Assembly: GCF_003144535.1 (NCBI RefSeq)
Contig: NZ_PHFJ01000009.1
Span: 153,225 to 217,224 of the forward strand
Direction: 5' to 3'
From: Proteus penneri
GTDB lineage: Bacteria; Pseudomonadota; Gammaproteobacteria; Enterobacterales; Enterobacteriaceae
DNA length: 64,000 bases
Position 1 is the stretch's first letter. The number at the start of each line of letters is the position of its first letter. The notes under the pieces were generated by a model, which worked only from the letters and a program-made list of their open reading frames with translations, was not told the DNA's origin and did not search any database. Positions 40,455 to 52,532 of this stretch are shown piece after piece. A program made the translations under genes and the position numbers.

Positions 40455-41807
40455 ATGGGTATCCTGTGGAATCTTGCCGCGTTTATTATCGTTTTAGGTA
40501 TTTTAATTACGGTACATGAGTTTGGGCATTTTTGGGTAGCTAGGCGCTGTGGTATTTATGTCGAGCGTTTTTCTATTGGTTTTGGAAAAGCAATTTGGCG
40601 CAAAATAGATAAACATGGCACTGAATTTGTTATCGCATGGATACCCTTGGGTGGCTATGTAAAGATGTTAGATGAAAGAGTCGCTGAGGTTGCACCTGAG
40701 CGCCGTCATCTTGCATTTAATAATAAAACAGTTGGTCAACGTGCTGCGGTTGTTGCCGCAGGACCTATTGCTAACTTTTTGTTAGCGATAGTCGCCTATT
40801 GGATTGTTTTTATGATAGGTGTGCCTGCATTAAAACCTATAATTGCAGACATTCGTCCGAATTCTATCGCAGAACAAGCAAAATTAACGCCCGGAATGGA
40901 ACTAAAATCTGTTGCAGGTATCGAAACGCCTGATCAGAATGCAGTTCGTTTAGCATTAGTTAGTAAAATTGGTGCCAAAGAGGTTTCGTTCATTGTTTCA
41001 GATCCAAATTCTCTTTCTGAGAGTGAGAATATACTGAATTTACAACAATGGAATTTTGATCCTGAAAAACAAGATCCTATCTTGTCTCTAGGGATAATGC
41101 CTGTTGGCGCACGATTAGACTCAAAGATTATTGACGTTACGAAAGGTTCTGCTGCTGAAAAAGCGGGTTTACAGGCGGGGGATCGTATCGTTAAAGTTGA
41201 TGGTCAGCCAATTGATGCATGGCATCCATTTACTTATTTTGTTCGACAAAGTCCCAATAAAGTTTTGGCGCTTCTTGTTGAACGTAACGGCTCGTCGTTG
41301 ATGTTGAATATTACACCGACAGCTGTTGCACTGAAAGATGGCACTGAAGTAGGGCAAGTTGGTGCGCAATTGCAAGTATTACCTCCTGATGAGCAATATT
41401 TGATAATGCAGCAATACAACCCATTTTCAGCGCTTTATGAAGCATCTGATAAAACATGGCAGTTGATGGGTTTAACTGTCAAAATGATTGGCAAGTTAGT
41501 CGTAGGTGACGTCAAATTAACTAACCTTAGTGGGCCTGTTTCCATCGCGAAAGGCGCGGGAATGTCTGCTGACTCTGGTTTTATTTATTATTTGATGTTT
41601 ATGGCGCTTATTAGTGTCAATTTGGGGATCATTAACTTGTTTCCCCTGCCTGTCTTAGATGGCGGGCACCTGCTTTTCCTGGTTATCGAGAAGATAAAGG
41701 GAGGGCCGGTATCTGAGCGTGTACAAGATTTCTGTTATCGTATTGGTATTATGGTACTGATGCTTTTAATGGGACTTGCACTTTTCAATGATTTCTCTCG
41801 CTTATAA
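40455..41807 (+). CDS. rseP: Site-2 protease RseP
   Basis: Intramembrane zinc metalloprotease that cleaves RseA after DegS in the sigma-E envelope stress response and removes leftover signal peptides. It has 450 residues, as in E. coli. The zinc motif is HEFGH with H21, E22 and H25 in the first membrane segment; the third ligand is in [10 protein letters not shown] near residue 400. Two PDZ domains lie in the periplasmic part (one around [20 protein letters not shown]). It is followed 39 bases later by bamA. Confidence 0.97.
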   Translation: MGILWNLAAFIIVLGILITVHEFGHFWVARRCGIYVERFSIGFGKAIWRKIDKHGTEFVIAWIPLGGYVKMLDERVAEVAPERRHLAFNNKTVGQRAAVVAAGPIANFLLAIVAYWIVFMIGVPALKPIIADIRPNSIAEQAKLTPGMELKSVAGIETPDQNAVRLALVSKIGAKEVSFIVSDPNSLSESENILNLQQWNFDPEKQDPILSLGIMPVGARLDSKIIDVTKGSAAEKAGLQAGDRIVKVDGQPIDAWHPFTYFVRQSPNKVLALLVERNGSSLMLNITPTAVALKDGTEVGQVGAQLQVLPPDEQYLIMQQYNPFSALYEASDKTWQLMGLTVKMIGKLVVGDVKLTNLSGPVSIAKGAGMSADSGFIYYLMFMALISVNLGIINLFPLPVLDGGHLLFLVIEKIKGGPVSERVQDFCYRIGIMVLMLLMGLALFNDFSRL

Positions 41808-41846
41808 TTGGTAAGCAGAGACCGGTTAGGAAAACACAAAACAACG

Positions 41847-44240
41847 ATGGCGATGAAAAAGTTGCTTATAGCGTCGCTGCTGCTGGGCAGCGCCACTGCA
41901 TACGGTTCAGACGGATTCGTAGTTCAGGACATTCAATTTGAAGGTCTTCAACGCGTCGCCGTTGGTGCAGCATTACTGAACATGCCGGTTCGGGTTGGAG
42001 ACTCGGTCGGTAATGATGATATCAGCCGAACTATCCGTTCATTATTTGCGACAGGAAACTTTGATGATGTTCGTGTCCTGCGTGACGGAAATACTCTGAT
42101 TGTTCAAGTAAAAGAGCGTCCAACTATTGCCAGCATTACTTTCTCTGGTAACAAAGCAATCAAGGAAGAGATGCTAAAACAGAACCTTGATGCTTCTAAC
42201 ATTCGTATTGGTGAAACACTTGACCGTACAATGCTTGCAAATATCGAGAAAGGACTTGAAGATTTCTATTATAGTGTTGGTAAATATAATGCAACGGTAA
42301 AAGTGGTTGTTACACCTCTCCCTCGTAACCGTGTTGACTTAAAACTCGTGTTTGCAGAAGGTGTATCAGCAACTATTCAGCAAATCAACATTGTTGGTAA
42401 TAAAGCGTTTTCTACCGCTGAGCTCGTTAACCGTTTCCAATTACGTGACGATGTGCCTTGGTGGAACTTAGCGGCTGATGAAAAATATCAGAAACAAAAA
42501 CTGGCGGGTGACTTAGAAACATTAAGAAGTTTTTATCTCGATCGTGGTTATGCTCGTTTTGATATTGAATCAACTAATGTCAGCTTAACGCCAGACAAAA
42601 AAGGGATTTACATTACCATTAACCTGAAAGAAGGTGATAAATACACAGTAGAAAATACTGAAGTCAATGGTAATACGGCAGGCTACACTAAACAAATTGA
42701 AGAGCTTATCGAAATTGCACCGGGCTCTCTTTATAATGGCGCGCAAGTGACTAAAACAGAAAATGATATTAAAAATCTGTTAGGTCGTTATGGATATGCT
42801 TATCCTCGTGTTATGACAAGCCCTGAAATTAATGATGAAAACAAAACCGTGAAACTACATGTAAACGTAGATGCTGGAAACCGTTTCTATGTTCGCCAAG
42901 TACGTTTCGCAGGTAACGATATCACGAAAGACTCTGTTTTACGCCGTGAAATGCGTCAAATGGAAGGTGCATGGTTAGGTAGTGATTTAGTTGAACAAGG
43001 TAAAGAACGTTTAAATCGTTTAGGTTATTTCGAATCGGTTGAAACAGAAACGCAACGTATTCCAGGTTCGCCTGATCAAGTTGATATTGTTTATCGTGTA
43101 AAAGAACGTAACACTGGTTCGCTTAACTTTGGTGTCGGTTTCGGTACTGAAAGTGGTGTGAGTTTCCAAGTGGGTGTTACCCAAGATAACTGGTTAGGTA
43201 CAGGTAATGCAGTTGCGATTAATGCGAGTAAAAATGACTACTCAACTTACGCTGAATTGTCTGTTACAGACCCATACTTTACTGTCAATGGTGTGAGTTT
43301 GGGTGGTCGAATTTTCTATAACGACTTCCGCGCTAATGATGCTGATTTATCAGGTTATACCAATAAATCTTATGGTGTAGATGGTACATTAGGCTTCCCA
43401 ATTAATGAATATAACTCAGCCCGTCTAGGTTTAGGCTATACTCACAATGGTCTGTCACGTATGGATCCTCAAGTTGCGATGTGGCGTTATCTTGAAAGTA
43501 TGGGAGAAAGTCCAGCACTTGATAAACGTGAATCGTTTAACGCGGATGACTATACTGTCAGTCTCGGGTGGACATTTAATAACTTAAACAAAGGTTTCTT
43601 CCCAACTTCGGGTGTGAGAAGTAACTTAAGTGGACGTGTGACGGTACCTGGTTCTGACAACAAGTACTACAAAGTGACTTGGGACGGTATGGCGTATTAC
43701 CCAATCAATGAAAAAGAATCTTGGGTAACTCTGTTTAAAGGCCGTTTAGGCTACGGTGATGGTTTAGGTGGTAAAGAATTACCATTCTATGAAAACTTCT
43801 ATGCCGGTGGTTCTGGTACCGTTCGTGGTTTCCGTTCAAATAATATCGGCCCTAAAGCCGTTTATTTAAATGAAAAAGGGCATGAAGGAAAACCATATTT
43901 ATCAAGTGATGCGGTTGGTGGTAACGCTATGGCCGTGGCAAGCTTTGAGCTGATCACACCAACGCCATTTGTAGATGATAAATATTCCTCATCAGTTAGA
44001 ACTTCTATGTTTGTTGATGCGGGTACAGTATGGGATACCAATTGGAATAGCACGAACTCTAATTGGACCGCAGGTATGCCTGATTTTGGTAAAGCAAGTA
44101 ATATACGTGTTTCGACCGGTGTTGCATTACAATGGTTATCTCCTTTAGGTCCGTTAGTATTCTCTTATGCTAAACCAATAAAAGATTACGAAGGCGATAA
44201 ATCAGAGCAATTCCAGTTTAATATTGGTAGAACGTGGTAG
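41847..44240 (+). CDS. bamA: Outer membrane protein assembly factor BamA
   Basis: Essential Omp85-family core of the BAM complex that inserts beta-barrel proteins. The ATG at 41847 gives 797 residues beginning [20 protein letters not shown], a signal peptide that matches E. coli; an upstream GTG in the same frame adds 13 unmatched residues. Five POTRA domains (about 23-420) precede the 16-strand barrel. The lid motif is VRGF in [18 protein letters not shown]. The surface loop after it is shorter than in E. coli (810 residues) and lacks the cysteine pair found there. The C-terminus is QFNIGRTW, a normal barrel end. Confidence 0.97.
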   Translation: MAMKKLLIASLLLGSATAYGSDGFVVQDIQFEGLQRVAVGAALLNMPVRVGDSVGNDDISRTIRSLFATGNFDDVRVLRDGNTLIVQVKERPTIASITFSGNKAIKEEMLKQNLDASNIRIGETLDRTMLANIEKGLEDFYYSVGKYNATVKVVVTPLPRNRVDLKLVFAEGVSATIQQINIVGNKAFSTAELVNRFQLRDDVPWWNLAADEKYQKQKLAGDLETLRSFYLDRGYARFDIESTNVSLTPDKKGIYITINLKEGDKYTVENTEVNGNTAGYTKQIEELIEIAPGSLYNGAQVTKTENDIKNLLGRYGYAYPRVMTSPEINDENKTVKLHVNVDAGNRFYVRQVRFAGNDITKDSVLRREMRQMEGAWLGSDLVEQGKERLNRLGYFESVETETQRIPGSPDQVDIVYRVKERNTGSLNFGVGFGTESGVSFQVGVTQDNWLGTGNAVAINASKNDYSTYAELSVTDPYFTVNGVSLGGRIFYNDFRANDADLSGYTNKSYGVDGTLGFPINEYNSARLGLGYTHNGLSRMDPQVAMWRYLESMGESPALDKRESFNADDYTVSLGWTFNNLNKGFFPTSGVRSNLSGRVTVPGSDNKYYKVTWDGMAYYPINEKESWVTLFKGRLGYGDGLGGKELPFYENFYAGGSGTVRGFRSNNIGPKAVYLNEKGHEGKPYLSSDAVGGNAMAVASFELITPTPFVDDKYSSSVRTSMFVDAGTVWDTNWNSTNSNWTAGMPDFGKASNIRVSTGVALQWLSPLGPLVFSYAKPIKDYEGDKSEQFQFNIGRTW

Positions 44241-44332
44241 CGATGTAAGTAAAGTTGATGCCTGATTCACAATGCTGAAAAAGGCATCCGATTTCTGACA
44301 AAAAATTATTTTTGGTTTTAAGGAGTTTAATC

Positions 44333-44830
44333 GTGAAAAAATTGTTATGTGCCGCTGCCCTAGGAATGGCATTGACCATGTCAGCAGGTGTTCAAGCCGC
44401 AGATAAAGTAGGTGTAGTGAACATCGGTCAAGTTCTCCAACAAATTCCTAACCGTGATGCGGTAGAGAAACAATTGGAAAATGAATTCAAATCACGTGAC
44501 ACTGAATTGCAGAACTTAGGTAAAGCATTACAGACCGCTGTTGAAAAATATCAAAAAGATGCACCAACTATGAATGCAACACAACGTGCAAATACAGAGA
44601 AAGATCTGGTTGCTAAACGTGAAGCATATGCACAAAAAGCACAAGCTTTTGAGCAAGACTTTAGCCGCCGTCAAGCTGAAGAACGTAACAAAATCATGAA
44701 ACGTGTATTAGACGCTGTTGATGCAGTAGCGAAGAAAGAAGGCTATGATGTGATCCTTGATGCTAACACTGTACCTTATTTCGCAGATGGTAAAGATATT
44801 ACTGCTCAGGTTCAAAAACAGGTTAAATAA
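44333..44830 (+). CDS. skp: Periplasmic chaperone Skp (OmpH)
   Basis: Trimeric periplasmic holdase that carries unfolded outer-membrane proteins to BamA. The GTG at 44333, with AAGGAG seven bases upstream, gives 165 residues and a clean signal peptide (VKKLLCAAALGMALTMSAGVQAA). An upstream extension of 7 codons is not supported. The middle is a long coiled coil (about 45-120), and the C-terminus KDITAQVQKQVK matches E. coli. It lies between bamA and lpxD, as usual. Confidence 0.95.
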   Translation: MKKLLCAAALGMALTMSAGVQAADKVGVVNIGQVLQQIPNRDAVEKQLENEFKSRDTELQNLGKALQTAVEKYQKDAPTMNATQRANTEKDLVAKREAYAQKAQAFEQDFSRRQAEERNKIMKRVLDAVDAVAKKEGYDVILDANTVPYFADGKDITAQVQKQVK

Positions 44831-44833
44831 TAG

Positions 44834-45862
44834 ATGTTTTCAATTCGATTAGCTGATCTTGCTCAGCAGTTGAATGCACAGTTACACGGCGATGGTGATA
44901 TCACTATCGCCGGTCTTGCTTCAATGAGCCTAGCAAATAGCGAACAAATTACATTTCTTTCCGATAGCCGCTATCGTGAGAAATTAAGTGAATGTCAGGC
45001 AGCGGCTGTTGTATTAACAGAAGCTGATCTTCCATTTTGTCCCGTTGCTGCACTTGTGGTGAAAAACCCGTATCTTGCCTATGCTCAAATGGCACAGATT
45101 ATGGATACAACACCGAAGCCAGCACAGGATATTCACCCAAGTGCTGTTATTTCTCCTGATGCTAAGTTAGGAAAAAATGTATCAGTGGGTGCAAATGCCG
45201 TTATCGAATCAGATGTTATCCTGGGTGATAATGTTGTGATTGGTGCCGGTTGTTTTGTAGGTAAAAAAGCACATATTGGCGAGAATAGCCGTTTATGGGC
45301 AAATGTATCTATTTATCATGAAGTTATCATTGGTAAAGATTGTTTGGTTCAATCTGGTACTGTGATTGGTTCAGATGGTTTTGGCTATGCTAATGAACGT
45401 GGTAATTGGATCAAAATTCCACAATTAGGTTCTGTTGTTATTGGTGATCGCGTTGAAATTGGTGCATGTACGACAATTGACCGAGGCGCATTAGATAACA
45501 CAGTTATCGGTAATGGTGTTATCATTGATAACCAGTGCCAAATCGCACATAACGTCATTATTGGTGATAATACCGCTGTTGCTGGTGGTGTCATCATGGC
45601 GGGTAGCCTGAAAATAGGCCGCTATTGTATGATTGGTGGAGCAAGTGTTATCAATGGTCACATGGAAATCTGTGATAAAGTCACGGTAACAGGTATGGGT
45701 ATGGTAATGCGTCCTATCACTGAGCCGGGAGTTTATTCTTCAGGAATTCCGCTACAATCGAATAAAGCATGGCGTAAAACTGCAGCACTTGTGTTGCGAA
45801 TTGATGAAATGCAAAAAAGGCTCAAGTCGCTTGAACGCCAAATAGAAAGTAGCGACAAGTAA
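44834..45862 (+). CDS. lpxD: UDP-3-O-acylglucosamine N-acyltransferase
   Basis: Third step of lipid A synthesis: adds the N-linked hydroxyacyl chain to UDP-3-O-acyl-glucosamine. It has 342 residues (E. coli 341). An N-terminal uridine-binding domain ([29 protein letters not shown]) is followed by a left-handed beta helix of hexapeptide repeats (about 100-300). The conserved catalytic-site histidine region is in [20 protein letters not shown]. The gene starts 3 bases after skp. Confidence 0.97.
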   Translation: MFSIRLADLAQQLNAQLHGDGDITIAGLASMSLANSEQITFLSDSRYREKLSECQAAAVVLTEADLPFCPVAALVVKNPYLAYAQMAQIMDTTPKPAQDIHPSAVISPDAKLGKNVSVGANAVIESDVILGDNVVIGAGCFVGKKAHIGENSRLWANVSIYHEVIIGKDCLVQSGTVIGSDGFGYANERGNWIKIPQLGSVVIGDRVEIGACTTIDRGALDNTVIGNGVIIDNQCQIAHNVIIGDNTAVAGGVIMAGSLKIGRYCMIGGASVINGHMEICDKVTVTGMGMVMRPITEPGVYSSGIPLQSNKAWRKTAALVLRIDEMQKRLKSLERQIESSDK

Positions 45863-45897
45863 CAATATACGTCATTGACGAAATGTTACCCATTTTG

Positions 45898-45938
45898 CGA
45901 CCTGCGGATTAACTCACCTTTTGAGTCACAGCAGGTCG
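45898..45938. other. Two-part hairpin between lpxD and fabZ
   Basis: CGACCTGC (45898-45905) pairs with GCAGGTCG (45931-45938). Within the loop ACTCA (45912-45916) pairs with TGAGT (45922-45926). There is no T-run after it, so it may be an mRNA processing or stabilising element within the operon rather than a terminator. Confidence 0.6.
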
Positions 45939-45986
45939 TGTCATTATTAATTAGACTCAGTTTTATTAGACAGGAAGAGTATTGCA

Positions 45987-46439
45987 ATGAGTGAGAATCA
46001 TACTCTGCAAATCGAAGAAATTTTAGATTTACTTCCACACCGTTACCCATTCTTATTGGTTGATCGTGTCCTTGATTTTGAAGAAAAGAAATTTCTAAGA
46101 GCAGTAAAAAATGTATCTTTTAATGAGCCTTTCTTTCAAGGACACTTTCCAGGAAAACCTATTTTCCCAGGCGTATTGATCCTCGAAGCCATGGCTCAGG
46201 CAACGGGTATTTTAGCATTCAAAAGCGTAGGAAAGCTGGAACCTGGTGAACTCTACTATTTTGCTGCTATTGACGGTGCTCGCTTTAAACGTCCTGTCTT
46301 ACCTGGGGATCAAATGATCCTAGAAGTAGAATTCATTAAAGAACGTCGTGGTGTTGCTCGCTTTAAAGGCGTCGCTAAAGTTGATGGGGAAATTGCTTGC
46401 GAAGCTGAAATGATGTGTGCTCGCCGCCGTGAGGTCTAG
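45987..46439 (+). CDS. fabZ: 3-hydroxyacyl-ACP dehydratase FabZ
   Basis: Dehydrates beta-hydroxyacyl-ACP in fatty acid elongation and competes with LpxA for hydroxymyristoyl-ACP. It has 150 residues (E. coli 151). The hot-dog fold motif is [22 protein letters not shown], with catalytic H53 and E67. It is followed by lpxA after 3 bases, so the two competing enzymes are made together. Confidence 0.98.
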   Translation: MSENHTLQIEEILDLLPHRYPFLLVDRVLDFEEKKFLRAVKNVSFNEPFFQGHFPGKPIFPGVLILEAMAQATGILAFKSVGKLEPGELYYFAAIDGARFKRPVLPGDQMILEVEFIKERRGVARFKGVAKVDGEIACEAEMMCARRREV

Positions 46440-46442
46440 CCT

Positions 46443-47246
46443 ATGATAGATAAATCCGCAGTCATTCACCCTTCCTCAATTATTGAAGAGGGTGCGGTAA
46501 TCGGTGCTAATGTTCGCATTGGCCCTTTTTGCGTTATTGGTGCAAACGTTGAGATTGGAGAAGGTACTGATATCAAATCTCACGTTGTTATCAATGGGCA
46601 TACACGTATTGGTCGAGAAAATCAGATTTACCAATTCGCTTCTATCGGTGAAGTTAATCAGGATCTGAAATATCATGGTGAACCAACGCAAGTCATTATT
46701 GGTGATCGAAACCTTATTCGTGAAAGTGTGACTATCCACCGTGGAACAACCCAAGGTGGCAATATCACAAAAATAGGTAACGACAACTTACTGATGATTA
46801 ATACCCACGTCGCACATGATTGTATCATTGGCGATCGTTGTATTATTGCAAATAACGGTACTCTGGGTGGTCACGTCACTTTAGGTGATTTTGTGATTAT
46901 CGGTGGCATGAGTGCAGTGCATCAGTTTTGCCAAATTGGCTCTCATGTGATGGTCGGTGGATGTTCAGGCGTGGCACAAGATGTTCCTCCTTTTGTTATT
47001 GCACAAGGAAACCACGCGACCCCTTATGGACTGAATATTGAAGGGTTAAAGCGCAGAGGTTTTGCTAAAGAAGATCTTCATGCAATTCGTAATGCTTACA
47101 AAGTACTTTACCGTAATGGTAAAACACTGGAAGAAGCGCGCGAAGAAATTGGACAATTGGTTGCTGATAATAATAATCCGCATGTCAAACTGTTCAGTGA
47201 TTTTCTGGAAAACTCAGCAAAATCTAACCGTGGTATCATTCGCTAA
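46443..47246 (+). CDS. lpxA: UDP-N-acetylglucosamine acyltransferase
   Basis: First enzyme of lipid A synthesis; transfers 3-hydroxyacyl from ACP to UDP-GlcNAc. It has 267 residues (E. coli 262). A left-handed beta helix of hexapeptide repeats occupies most of residues 5-190, followed by a C-terminal helical domain. The catalytic histidine is H125 in INTHVAHDC, at the same number as E. coli. It lies between fabZ and lpxB. Confidence 0.98.
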   Translation: MIDKSAVIHPSSIIEEGAVIGANVRIGPFCVIGANVEIGEGTDIKSHVVINGHTRIGRENQIYQFASIGEVNQDLKYHGEPTQVIIGDRNLIRESVTIHRGTTQGGNITKIGNDNLLMINTHVAHDCIIGDRCIIANNGTLGGHVTLGDFVIIGGMSAVHQFCQIGSHVMVGGCSGVAQDVPPFVIAQGNHATPYGLNIEGLKRRGFAKEDLHAIRNAYKVLYRNGKTLEEAREEIGQLVADNNNPHVKLFSDFLENSAKSNRGIIR

Positions 47247-47253
47247 TTAGGAT

Positions 47254-48426
47254 ATGACCTTGTCAGGCCAATTATCTACTACTCAGTGTCCGTTAGTTAT
47301 CGGCTTAGTTGCTGGTGAAACGTCCGGTGATATCTTGGGCGCGGGATTAATCCGCGCTCTAAAAAAAATGCATCCCAATGTTCACTTCGTCGGTGTTGCA
47401 GGGCCTCTTATGCAAGCTGAAGGTTGTGAAGCTTGGTATGAGATGGAAGAGCTTGCCGTCATGGGGATCGTTGAAGTTCTTGAGCGATTACCTCGCTTAT
47501 TAAAGATCAGAAAAGATCTCACCCAACGATTTTCAGAATTAAAGCCAGATGTTTTCGTGGGGATCGACGCGCCTGATTTTAATATCACGCTTGAAGGCCG
47601 TTTAAAGCAAAAAGGGATCAAAACTATTCACTATGTCAGTCCATCTGTGTGGGCTTGGCGTCAAAAACGTGTTTTCAAAATTGGTAAAGCGACAGACTTA
47701 GTGCTTGCTTTTCTTCCTTTTGAAAAAGCGTTTTATGATAAGTATCAGGTTCCTTGTCGTTTTATAGGCCATACAATGGCTGATGCCATAGCCTTAAATC
47801 CAGATAAAAAAGCGGCTCGTGAACATCTAGGAATATCTGAAGAAACACCTTGTTTAGCACTTCTTCCCGGTAGTCGTCATGCTGAAGTTGAGATGCTGAG
47901 TGCTGATTTTATAAAAACAGCACAGTTACTAAAACAGCAGATCCCCTCTCTTCATATTGTTGTGCCATTAGTTAATGCTAAGCGACGAGCCCAATTTGAA
48001 CAAATACATCAAAATGTGGCACCTGAGCTTGAGATACAACTTCTTGATGGGCGAGCAAGAGAAGCAATGACAGCGAGCGATGCGACTTTGTTAGCATCAG
48101 GGACGGCTGCATTAGAATGTATGCTAACCAAATGTCCGATGGTCGTTGGCTATCGCATGAAACCATTTACTTTCTGGTTAGCAAAACGGTTAGTTAAAAC
48201 GCCTTATGTTTCTTTACCTAATTTGTTAGCTGGCCGAGAAATTATCAAAGAATTATTGCAAGAAGAGTGCGAACCTTCAGCGTTAGCGCAACAACTTTTA
48301 CCTCTTTTAACTGATGAAGAAAAAGTACATCAATTAAAAGAGATATTTTTACAGCTACATAGCGCCATTCGTTGTAATGCGGATGAACAAGCAGCAAATG
48401 CAGTATTAGAATTGGCAGAGAAATAA
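47254..48426 (+). CDS. lpxB: Lipid A disaccharide synthase
   Basis: GT19 glycosyltransferase that joins UDP-2,3-diacylglucosamine to lipid X, forming the lipid A disaccharide. It has 390 residues (E. coli 382). Conserved blocks are [58 protein letters not shown] and [29 protein letters not shown]. The N-terminus is about seven residues longer than in E. coli; an inner start has no better support. The last base of its stop is the first base of rnhB. Confidence 0.97.
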   Translation: MTLSGQLSTTQCPLVIGLVAGETSGDILGAGLIRALKKMHPNVHFVGVAGPLMQAEGCEAWYEMEELAVMGIVEVLERLPRLLKIRKDLTQRFSELKPDVFVGIDAPDFNITLEGRLKQKGIKTIHYVSPSVWAWRQKRVFKIGKATDLVLAFLPFEKAFYDKYQVPCRFIGHTMADAIALNPDKKAAREHLGISEETPCLALLPGSRHAEVEMLSADFIKTAQLLKQQIPSLHIVVPLVNAKRRAQFEQIHQNVAPELEIQLLDGRAREAMTASDATLLASGTAALECMLTKCPMVVGYRMKPFTFWLAKRLVKTPYVSLPNLLAGREIIKELLQEECEPSALAQQLLPLLTDEEKVHQLKEIFLQLHSAIRCNADEQAANAVLELAEK

Positions 48427-49016
48427 TGGAATTTGTATATCCAAAAGCAAATCTTATTGCTGGAGTTGATGAAGTTGGTCGAGGCCCATTAGTGGGAGCC
48501 GTAGTTACGGCTGCTGTTATCCTTGATCCAGCAAATCCAATTGAAGGATTAACAGACTCCAAAAAGCTAACAGAAAAAAAGCGTAATGCCCTTTATGACG
48601 AAATAAAAGAAAAAGCATTATGTTGGGCGATAGGTCGTGCAGAGCCTGAAGAAATTGATGAATTAAATATTCTTTGGGCAACCATGAAAGCGATGGAACG
48701 TGCTGTTGCAGGATTATCAATAACGCCTGATATGGTTTTAATTGATGGTAACCGTTGTCCTAAATTACCAATGGCCTCTCAAGCGGTTATCAAAGGTGAT
48801 AGTTTAGTTCAAGAAATTAGTGCAGCTTCTATACTTGCTAAAGTGACTCGTGATAGAGAAATGGAAGAGTTAGATAAGCTTTATCCTGATTATGGTTTTG
48901 CTAAACATAAAGGGTATCCAACTGTTTTCCATATGGAAAAACTAGCCTTATTAGGGGCAACACCCTATCATCGAAAAAGTTTTGCGCCTGTAAAACGTGC
49001 TTTAAATTTAAAGTAA
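48426..49016 (+). CDS. rnhB: Ribonuclease HII
   Basis: Cleaves RNA in RNA-DNA hybrids and at single ribonucleotides in DNA. It has 196 residues (E. coli 198). The DEDD active site begins with D15-E16 in [22 protein letters not shown] and [12 protein letters not shown] are the other blocks. It shares one base with the lpxB stop and is 21 bases upstream of dnaE. Confidence 0.97.
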   Translation: MEFVYPKANLIAGVDEVGRGPLVGAVVTAAVILDPANPIEGLTDSKKLTEKKRNALYDEIKEKALCWAIGRAEPEEIDELNILWATMKAMERAVAGLSITPDMVLIDGNRCPKLPMASQAVIKGDSLVQEISAASILAKVTRDREMEELDKLYPDYGFAKHKGYPTVFHMEKLALLGATPYHRKSFAPVKRALNLK

Positions 49017-49037
49017 TCCACAGAGTAATTAAATACT

Positions 49038-52000
49038 ATGGCAGATCCTCGTTTTATCCATCTTAGGGTACACAGCGATTATTCAATGATCGATGGATTG
49101 GCAAAAACAGGGCCTCTTGTGAAGAAAGTGGCTTCGCTGGGAATGCCCGCTTTTGCGATTACTGATTTCACTAACTTATGTGGATTAGTGAAATTTTATG
49201 GTGCTGCACATGGTGCGGGCATTAAACCTATCATTGGTGCTGATGTTTACCTTGAAACAGAATTATTAGGTGATGAATATGCTCATCTCACTATTCTTGC
49301 ACGCAATAATGTAGGGTACCAAAATCTTACTTTACTGATTTCAGAAGCTTACAAACACGGTTATGGAGCTGCCGGACCGACGATTAAACAAGAGTGGCTA
49401 ACAACCTATAAAGAAGGTCTCTTGTTGCTTTCTGGTGGCAGAATGGGGGATGTTGGGAAGTTTCTACTTCGAGGGAATCGAGCTTTAGTTGATCAGTGTC
49501 TTGAGTATTATCAAACTCATTTTCCCGATAGTTATTATCTAGAACTTATTCGTACAGGTCGTACTGATGAGGAAACTTATCTTCATGAAGCTGTTGCGCT
49601 GGCTTCTGAAAAAGGCCTGCCTGTCGTTGCAACCAATGATGTCTGTTTTCTCGATAGTGATGACTTTGACGCACATGAAATTCGTGTCGCAATTCATGAT
49701 GGTTTTACGTTATCTGATCCCAAACGTCCTAAGAATTATAGTCCTCAGCAATATATGCGCACAGAAGAAGAAATGTGTGAATTATTTGCTGATATACCTG
49801 AAGCACTAGAAAACAGTGTTGAAATTGCTAAACGCTGTAATGTCACGATCCGCTTAGGGGAATACTTCCTTCCTCAATTTCCAACAGGGAATATGAGTAC
49901 CGAAGATTTCCTTGTTAAAAAATCACAAGAAGGTTTAGAAGAGCGTCTAGCCTTTTTATTTCCAGATCCCGAAGAGCGGAAAAAAAGACGCCCTGAATAT
50001 GATGAACGTCTTGATATCGAGCTGAAAGTAATTAACCAGATGGGATTCCCTGGTTACTTCCTTATCGTGATGGAGTTTATTCAGTGGTCTAAAGATAACG
50101 GTGTTCCTGTTGGTCCTGGGCGCGGTTCAGGTGCGGGTTCACTCGTGGCTTATTCGCTGAAAATAACAGATCTTGATCCTCTTGAATTTGACTTGCTTTT
50201 CGAACGTTTTCTTAACCCTGAACGTGTTTCGATGCCTGACTTTGACGTCGATTTCTGTATGGAGAAACGCGATAGAGTTATTGATCACGTTGCTGAAATG
50301 TATGGTCGTGATGCCGTATCTCAGATTATTACATTTGGTACGATGGCGGCAAAAGCAGTTATTCGCGATGTTGGCCGTGTTTTAGGGCATCCTTACGGTT
50401 TTGTTGATAGAATTTCAAAACTGGTTCCTCCTGATCCGGGAATGACGTTAGAAAAAGCGTTTGCAGCAGAACCTCAATTACCTGAAATTTATGAAGCCGA
50501 TGAAGAGGTCAAATCTCTTATTGATATGGCTCGTAAATTAGAAGGGGTGACACGTAATGCAGGTAAACACGCGGGTGGTGTTGTTATATCACCAACGAAA
50601 ATTACCGATTTTGCACCACTTTACTGTGATGCCGAGGGAAATAACCCTGTTACACAATTTGATAAGAATGATGTTGAATACGCGGGTCTGGTTAAATTCG
50701 ACTTCTTAGGTTTAAGAACACTCACCATTATTAATTGGGCATTAGAGATGATTAATGCCCGACGAGCTAAAAAGTCTCTCGAACCTGTTGATATCTCAGC
50801 AATATCATTGACAGATCAGCGCAGTTTTGACATGTTGCAGCGCTCAGAGACAACCGCGGTATTCCAGTTAGAATCTCGTGGCATGAAAGATCTTATCAAG
50901 CGACTACGTCCAGACTGTTTTGAAGATATGATCGCACTTGTTGCCCTATTCCGCCCAGGGCCATTGCAATCAGGTATGGTTGATAACTTTATTGACCGTA
51001 AACACGGTGTTGAAGAAATTTCATACCCTGATGTTAAGTGGCAACATGAAAGTCTACAGCCCGTTTTAGAGCCTACTTATGGCGTTATCTTATATCAAGA
51101 ACAAGTTATGCAAATTGCACAGGTTCTTGCGGGATATACGCTAGGCGGTGCGGATATGTTGCGACGGGCTATGGGTAAGAAAAAGCCTGAGGAGATGGCA
51201 AAGCAACGCTCTGTTTTTGAAGAAGGTGCTATCAAAAATGGTGTAGATGGTGAATTAGCTATGAAAATCTTTGACTTGGTGGAGAAATTTGCCGGTTATG
51301 GATTTAACAAATCGCACTCAGCAGCTTATGCCTTGGTTTCCTATCAAACATTATGGTTAAAAGCCCACTATCCTGCTGAATTTATGGCTGCAGTAATGAC
51401 CGCAGATATGGATAACACCGAAAAAGTCGTGGGGTTAGTGGACGAATGTTGGAGAATGGGATTAAAAGTTCTACCTCCTGATATTAATAGTGGACTTTAT
51501 CATTTTCATGTAAATGATGAAGGTGAAATCGTTTATGGTATTGGTGCCATAAAAGGTGTGGGTGAAGGTCCAATTGAAGCAATTGTAGAAGCGCGTCAAC
51601 AAGGCGGTCACTTTAAAGATATTTTTGATCTCTGTGCTAGAACAGAAACGAAAAAATTGAATCGCCGAGTGATGGAAAAACTGATAATGTCAGGCGCATT
51701 CGATAAGCTGGGGCCCCATCGGGCTGCTTTGATGTCTTCATTAGAAGATGCATTAAAAGCCGCAGACCAACATGCCAAAGCTGAAGCAATAGGGCAATCT
51801 GACATGTTCGGTGTGTTAGCTGAAGCACCGGAACAAGTTGAGCGCTCTTATGCCAATATACCTAAATGGCCAGACCAAGTTGTTTTAGAAGGTGAGCGAG
51901 AGACTTTAGGTTTATATTTAACAGGTCATCCGATCACGCGTTATTTAAAAGAAATTGAACGATATGCGGCAGGAACGCGTCTAAAAGATTTAGTACCAAC

Positions 52001-52520
52001 ACCTCGTGGTCAAATGGTGAAGGTAGCAGGTTTAGTACTTGCTTCTAAAGTATTCACAACGAAACGTGGAAATCGGATCGGTGTTTGTACCTTAGATGAT
52101 CGTTCAGGCCGCTTAGAAATTATGTTATTTTCTGATGCATTGGATAAATACCAACATTTATTAGAACAAGACAAGATTTTAATTGCTACTGGGCAGGTCA
52201 GCTTTGATGATTTTAATGGTGGGCTTAAAATGACAGTCCGCGAACTTATGGATATCAACGAAGCCCGTGAAAAATATGCACGAGGACTTGCTATCTCGTT
52301 ATCGGACAGGCAAATTAATGAGCAATTATTAAATCGTCTTCGCGATGTTTTAGAACCTCATCGTTCAGGCACGATACCGGTTCACCTTTATTTTGAAAAG
52401 CATGATGCCTGTGCACGTTTACGATTTGGTGCGACTTGGCGTGTTACGCCAACGGATATGCTTTTAACGGATCTGCGAACTCTGCTGGGTAATGAGCAGG
52501 TAGAATTAGAATTTGACTAA
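49038..52520 (+). CDS. dnaE: DNA polymerase III alpha subunit
   Basis: Catalytic subunit of the replicative polymerase (family C). It has 1160 residues, the E. coli length. The N-terminal PHP domain starts [16 protein letters not shown]. Catalytic aspartates D401 and D403 lie in PDFDVDFC and the third in [11 protein letters not shown] near 555. The fingers and beta-clamp-binding regions (GQSDMFG, about residues 920-926) and the OB domain ([22 protein letters not shown]) follow. It is part of the run from uppS to accA. Confidence 0.99.
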   Translation: MADPRFIHLRVHSDYSMIDGLAKTGPLVKKVASLGMPAFAITDFTNLCGLVKFYGAAHGAGIKPIIGADVYLETELLGDEYAHLTILARNNVGYQNLTLLISEAYKHGYGAAGPTIKQEWLTTYKEGLLLLSGGRMGDVGKFLLRGNRALVDQCLEYYQTHFPDSYYLELIRTGRTDEETYLHEAVALASEKGLPVVATNDVCFLDSDDFDAHEIRVAIHDGFTLSDPKRPKNYSPQQYMRTEEEMCELFADIPEALENSVEIAKRCNVTIRLGEYFLPQFPTGNMSTEDFLVKKSQEGLEERLAFLFPDPEERKKRRPEYDERLDIELKVINQMGFPGYFLIVMEFIQWSKDNGVPVGPGRGSGAGSLVAYSLKITDLDPLEFDLLFERFLNPERVSMPDFDVDFCMEKRDRVIDHVAEMYGRDAVSQIITFGTMAAKAVIRDVGRVLGHPYGFVDRISKLVPPDPGMTLEKAFAAEPQLPEIYEADEEVKSLIDMARKLEGVTRNAGKHAGGVVISPTKITDFAPLYCDAEGNNPVTQFDKNDVEYAGLVKFDFLGLRTLTIINWALEMINARRAKKSLEPVDISAISLTDQRSFDMLQRSETTAVFQLESRGMKDLIKRLRPDCFEDMIALVALFRPGPLQSGMVDNFIDRKHGVEEISYPDVKWQHESLQPVLEPTYGVILYQEQVMQIAQVLAGYTLGGADMLRRAMGKKKPEEMAKQRSVFEEGAIKNGVDGELAMKIFDLVEKFAGYGFNKSHSAAYALVSYQTLWLKAHYPAEFMAAVMTADMDNTEKVVGLVDECWRMGLKVLPPDINSGLYHFHVNDEGEIVYGIGAIKGVGEGPIEAIVEARQQGGHFKDIFDLCARTETKKLNRRVMEKLIMSGAFDKLGPHRAALMSSLEDALKAADQHAKAEAIGQSDMFGVLAEAPEQVERSYANIPKWPDQVVLEGERETLGLYLTGHPITRYLKEIERYAAGTRLKDLVPTPRGQMVKVAGLVLASKVFTTKRGNRIGVCTLDDRSGRLEIMLFSDALDKYQHLLEQDKILIATGQVSFDDFNGGLKMTVRELMDINEAREKYARGLAISLSDRQINEQLLNRLRDVLEPHRSGTIPVHLYFEKHDACARLRFGATWRVTPTDMLLTDLRTLLGNEQVELEFD

Positions 52521-52532
52521 AATAGGAATGTT

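Noticed and set aside
41808..41846. 13-codon N-terminal extension of bamA
   Set aside because: It would precede a complete signal peptide that starts at the ATG at 41847.
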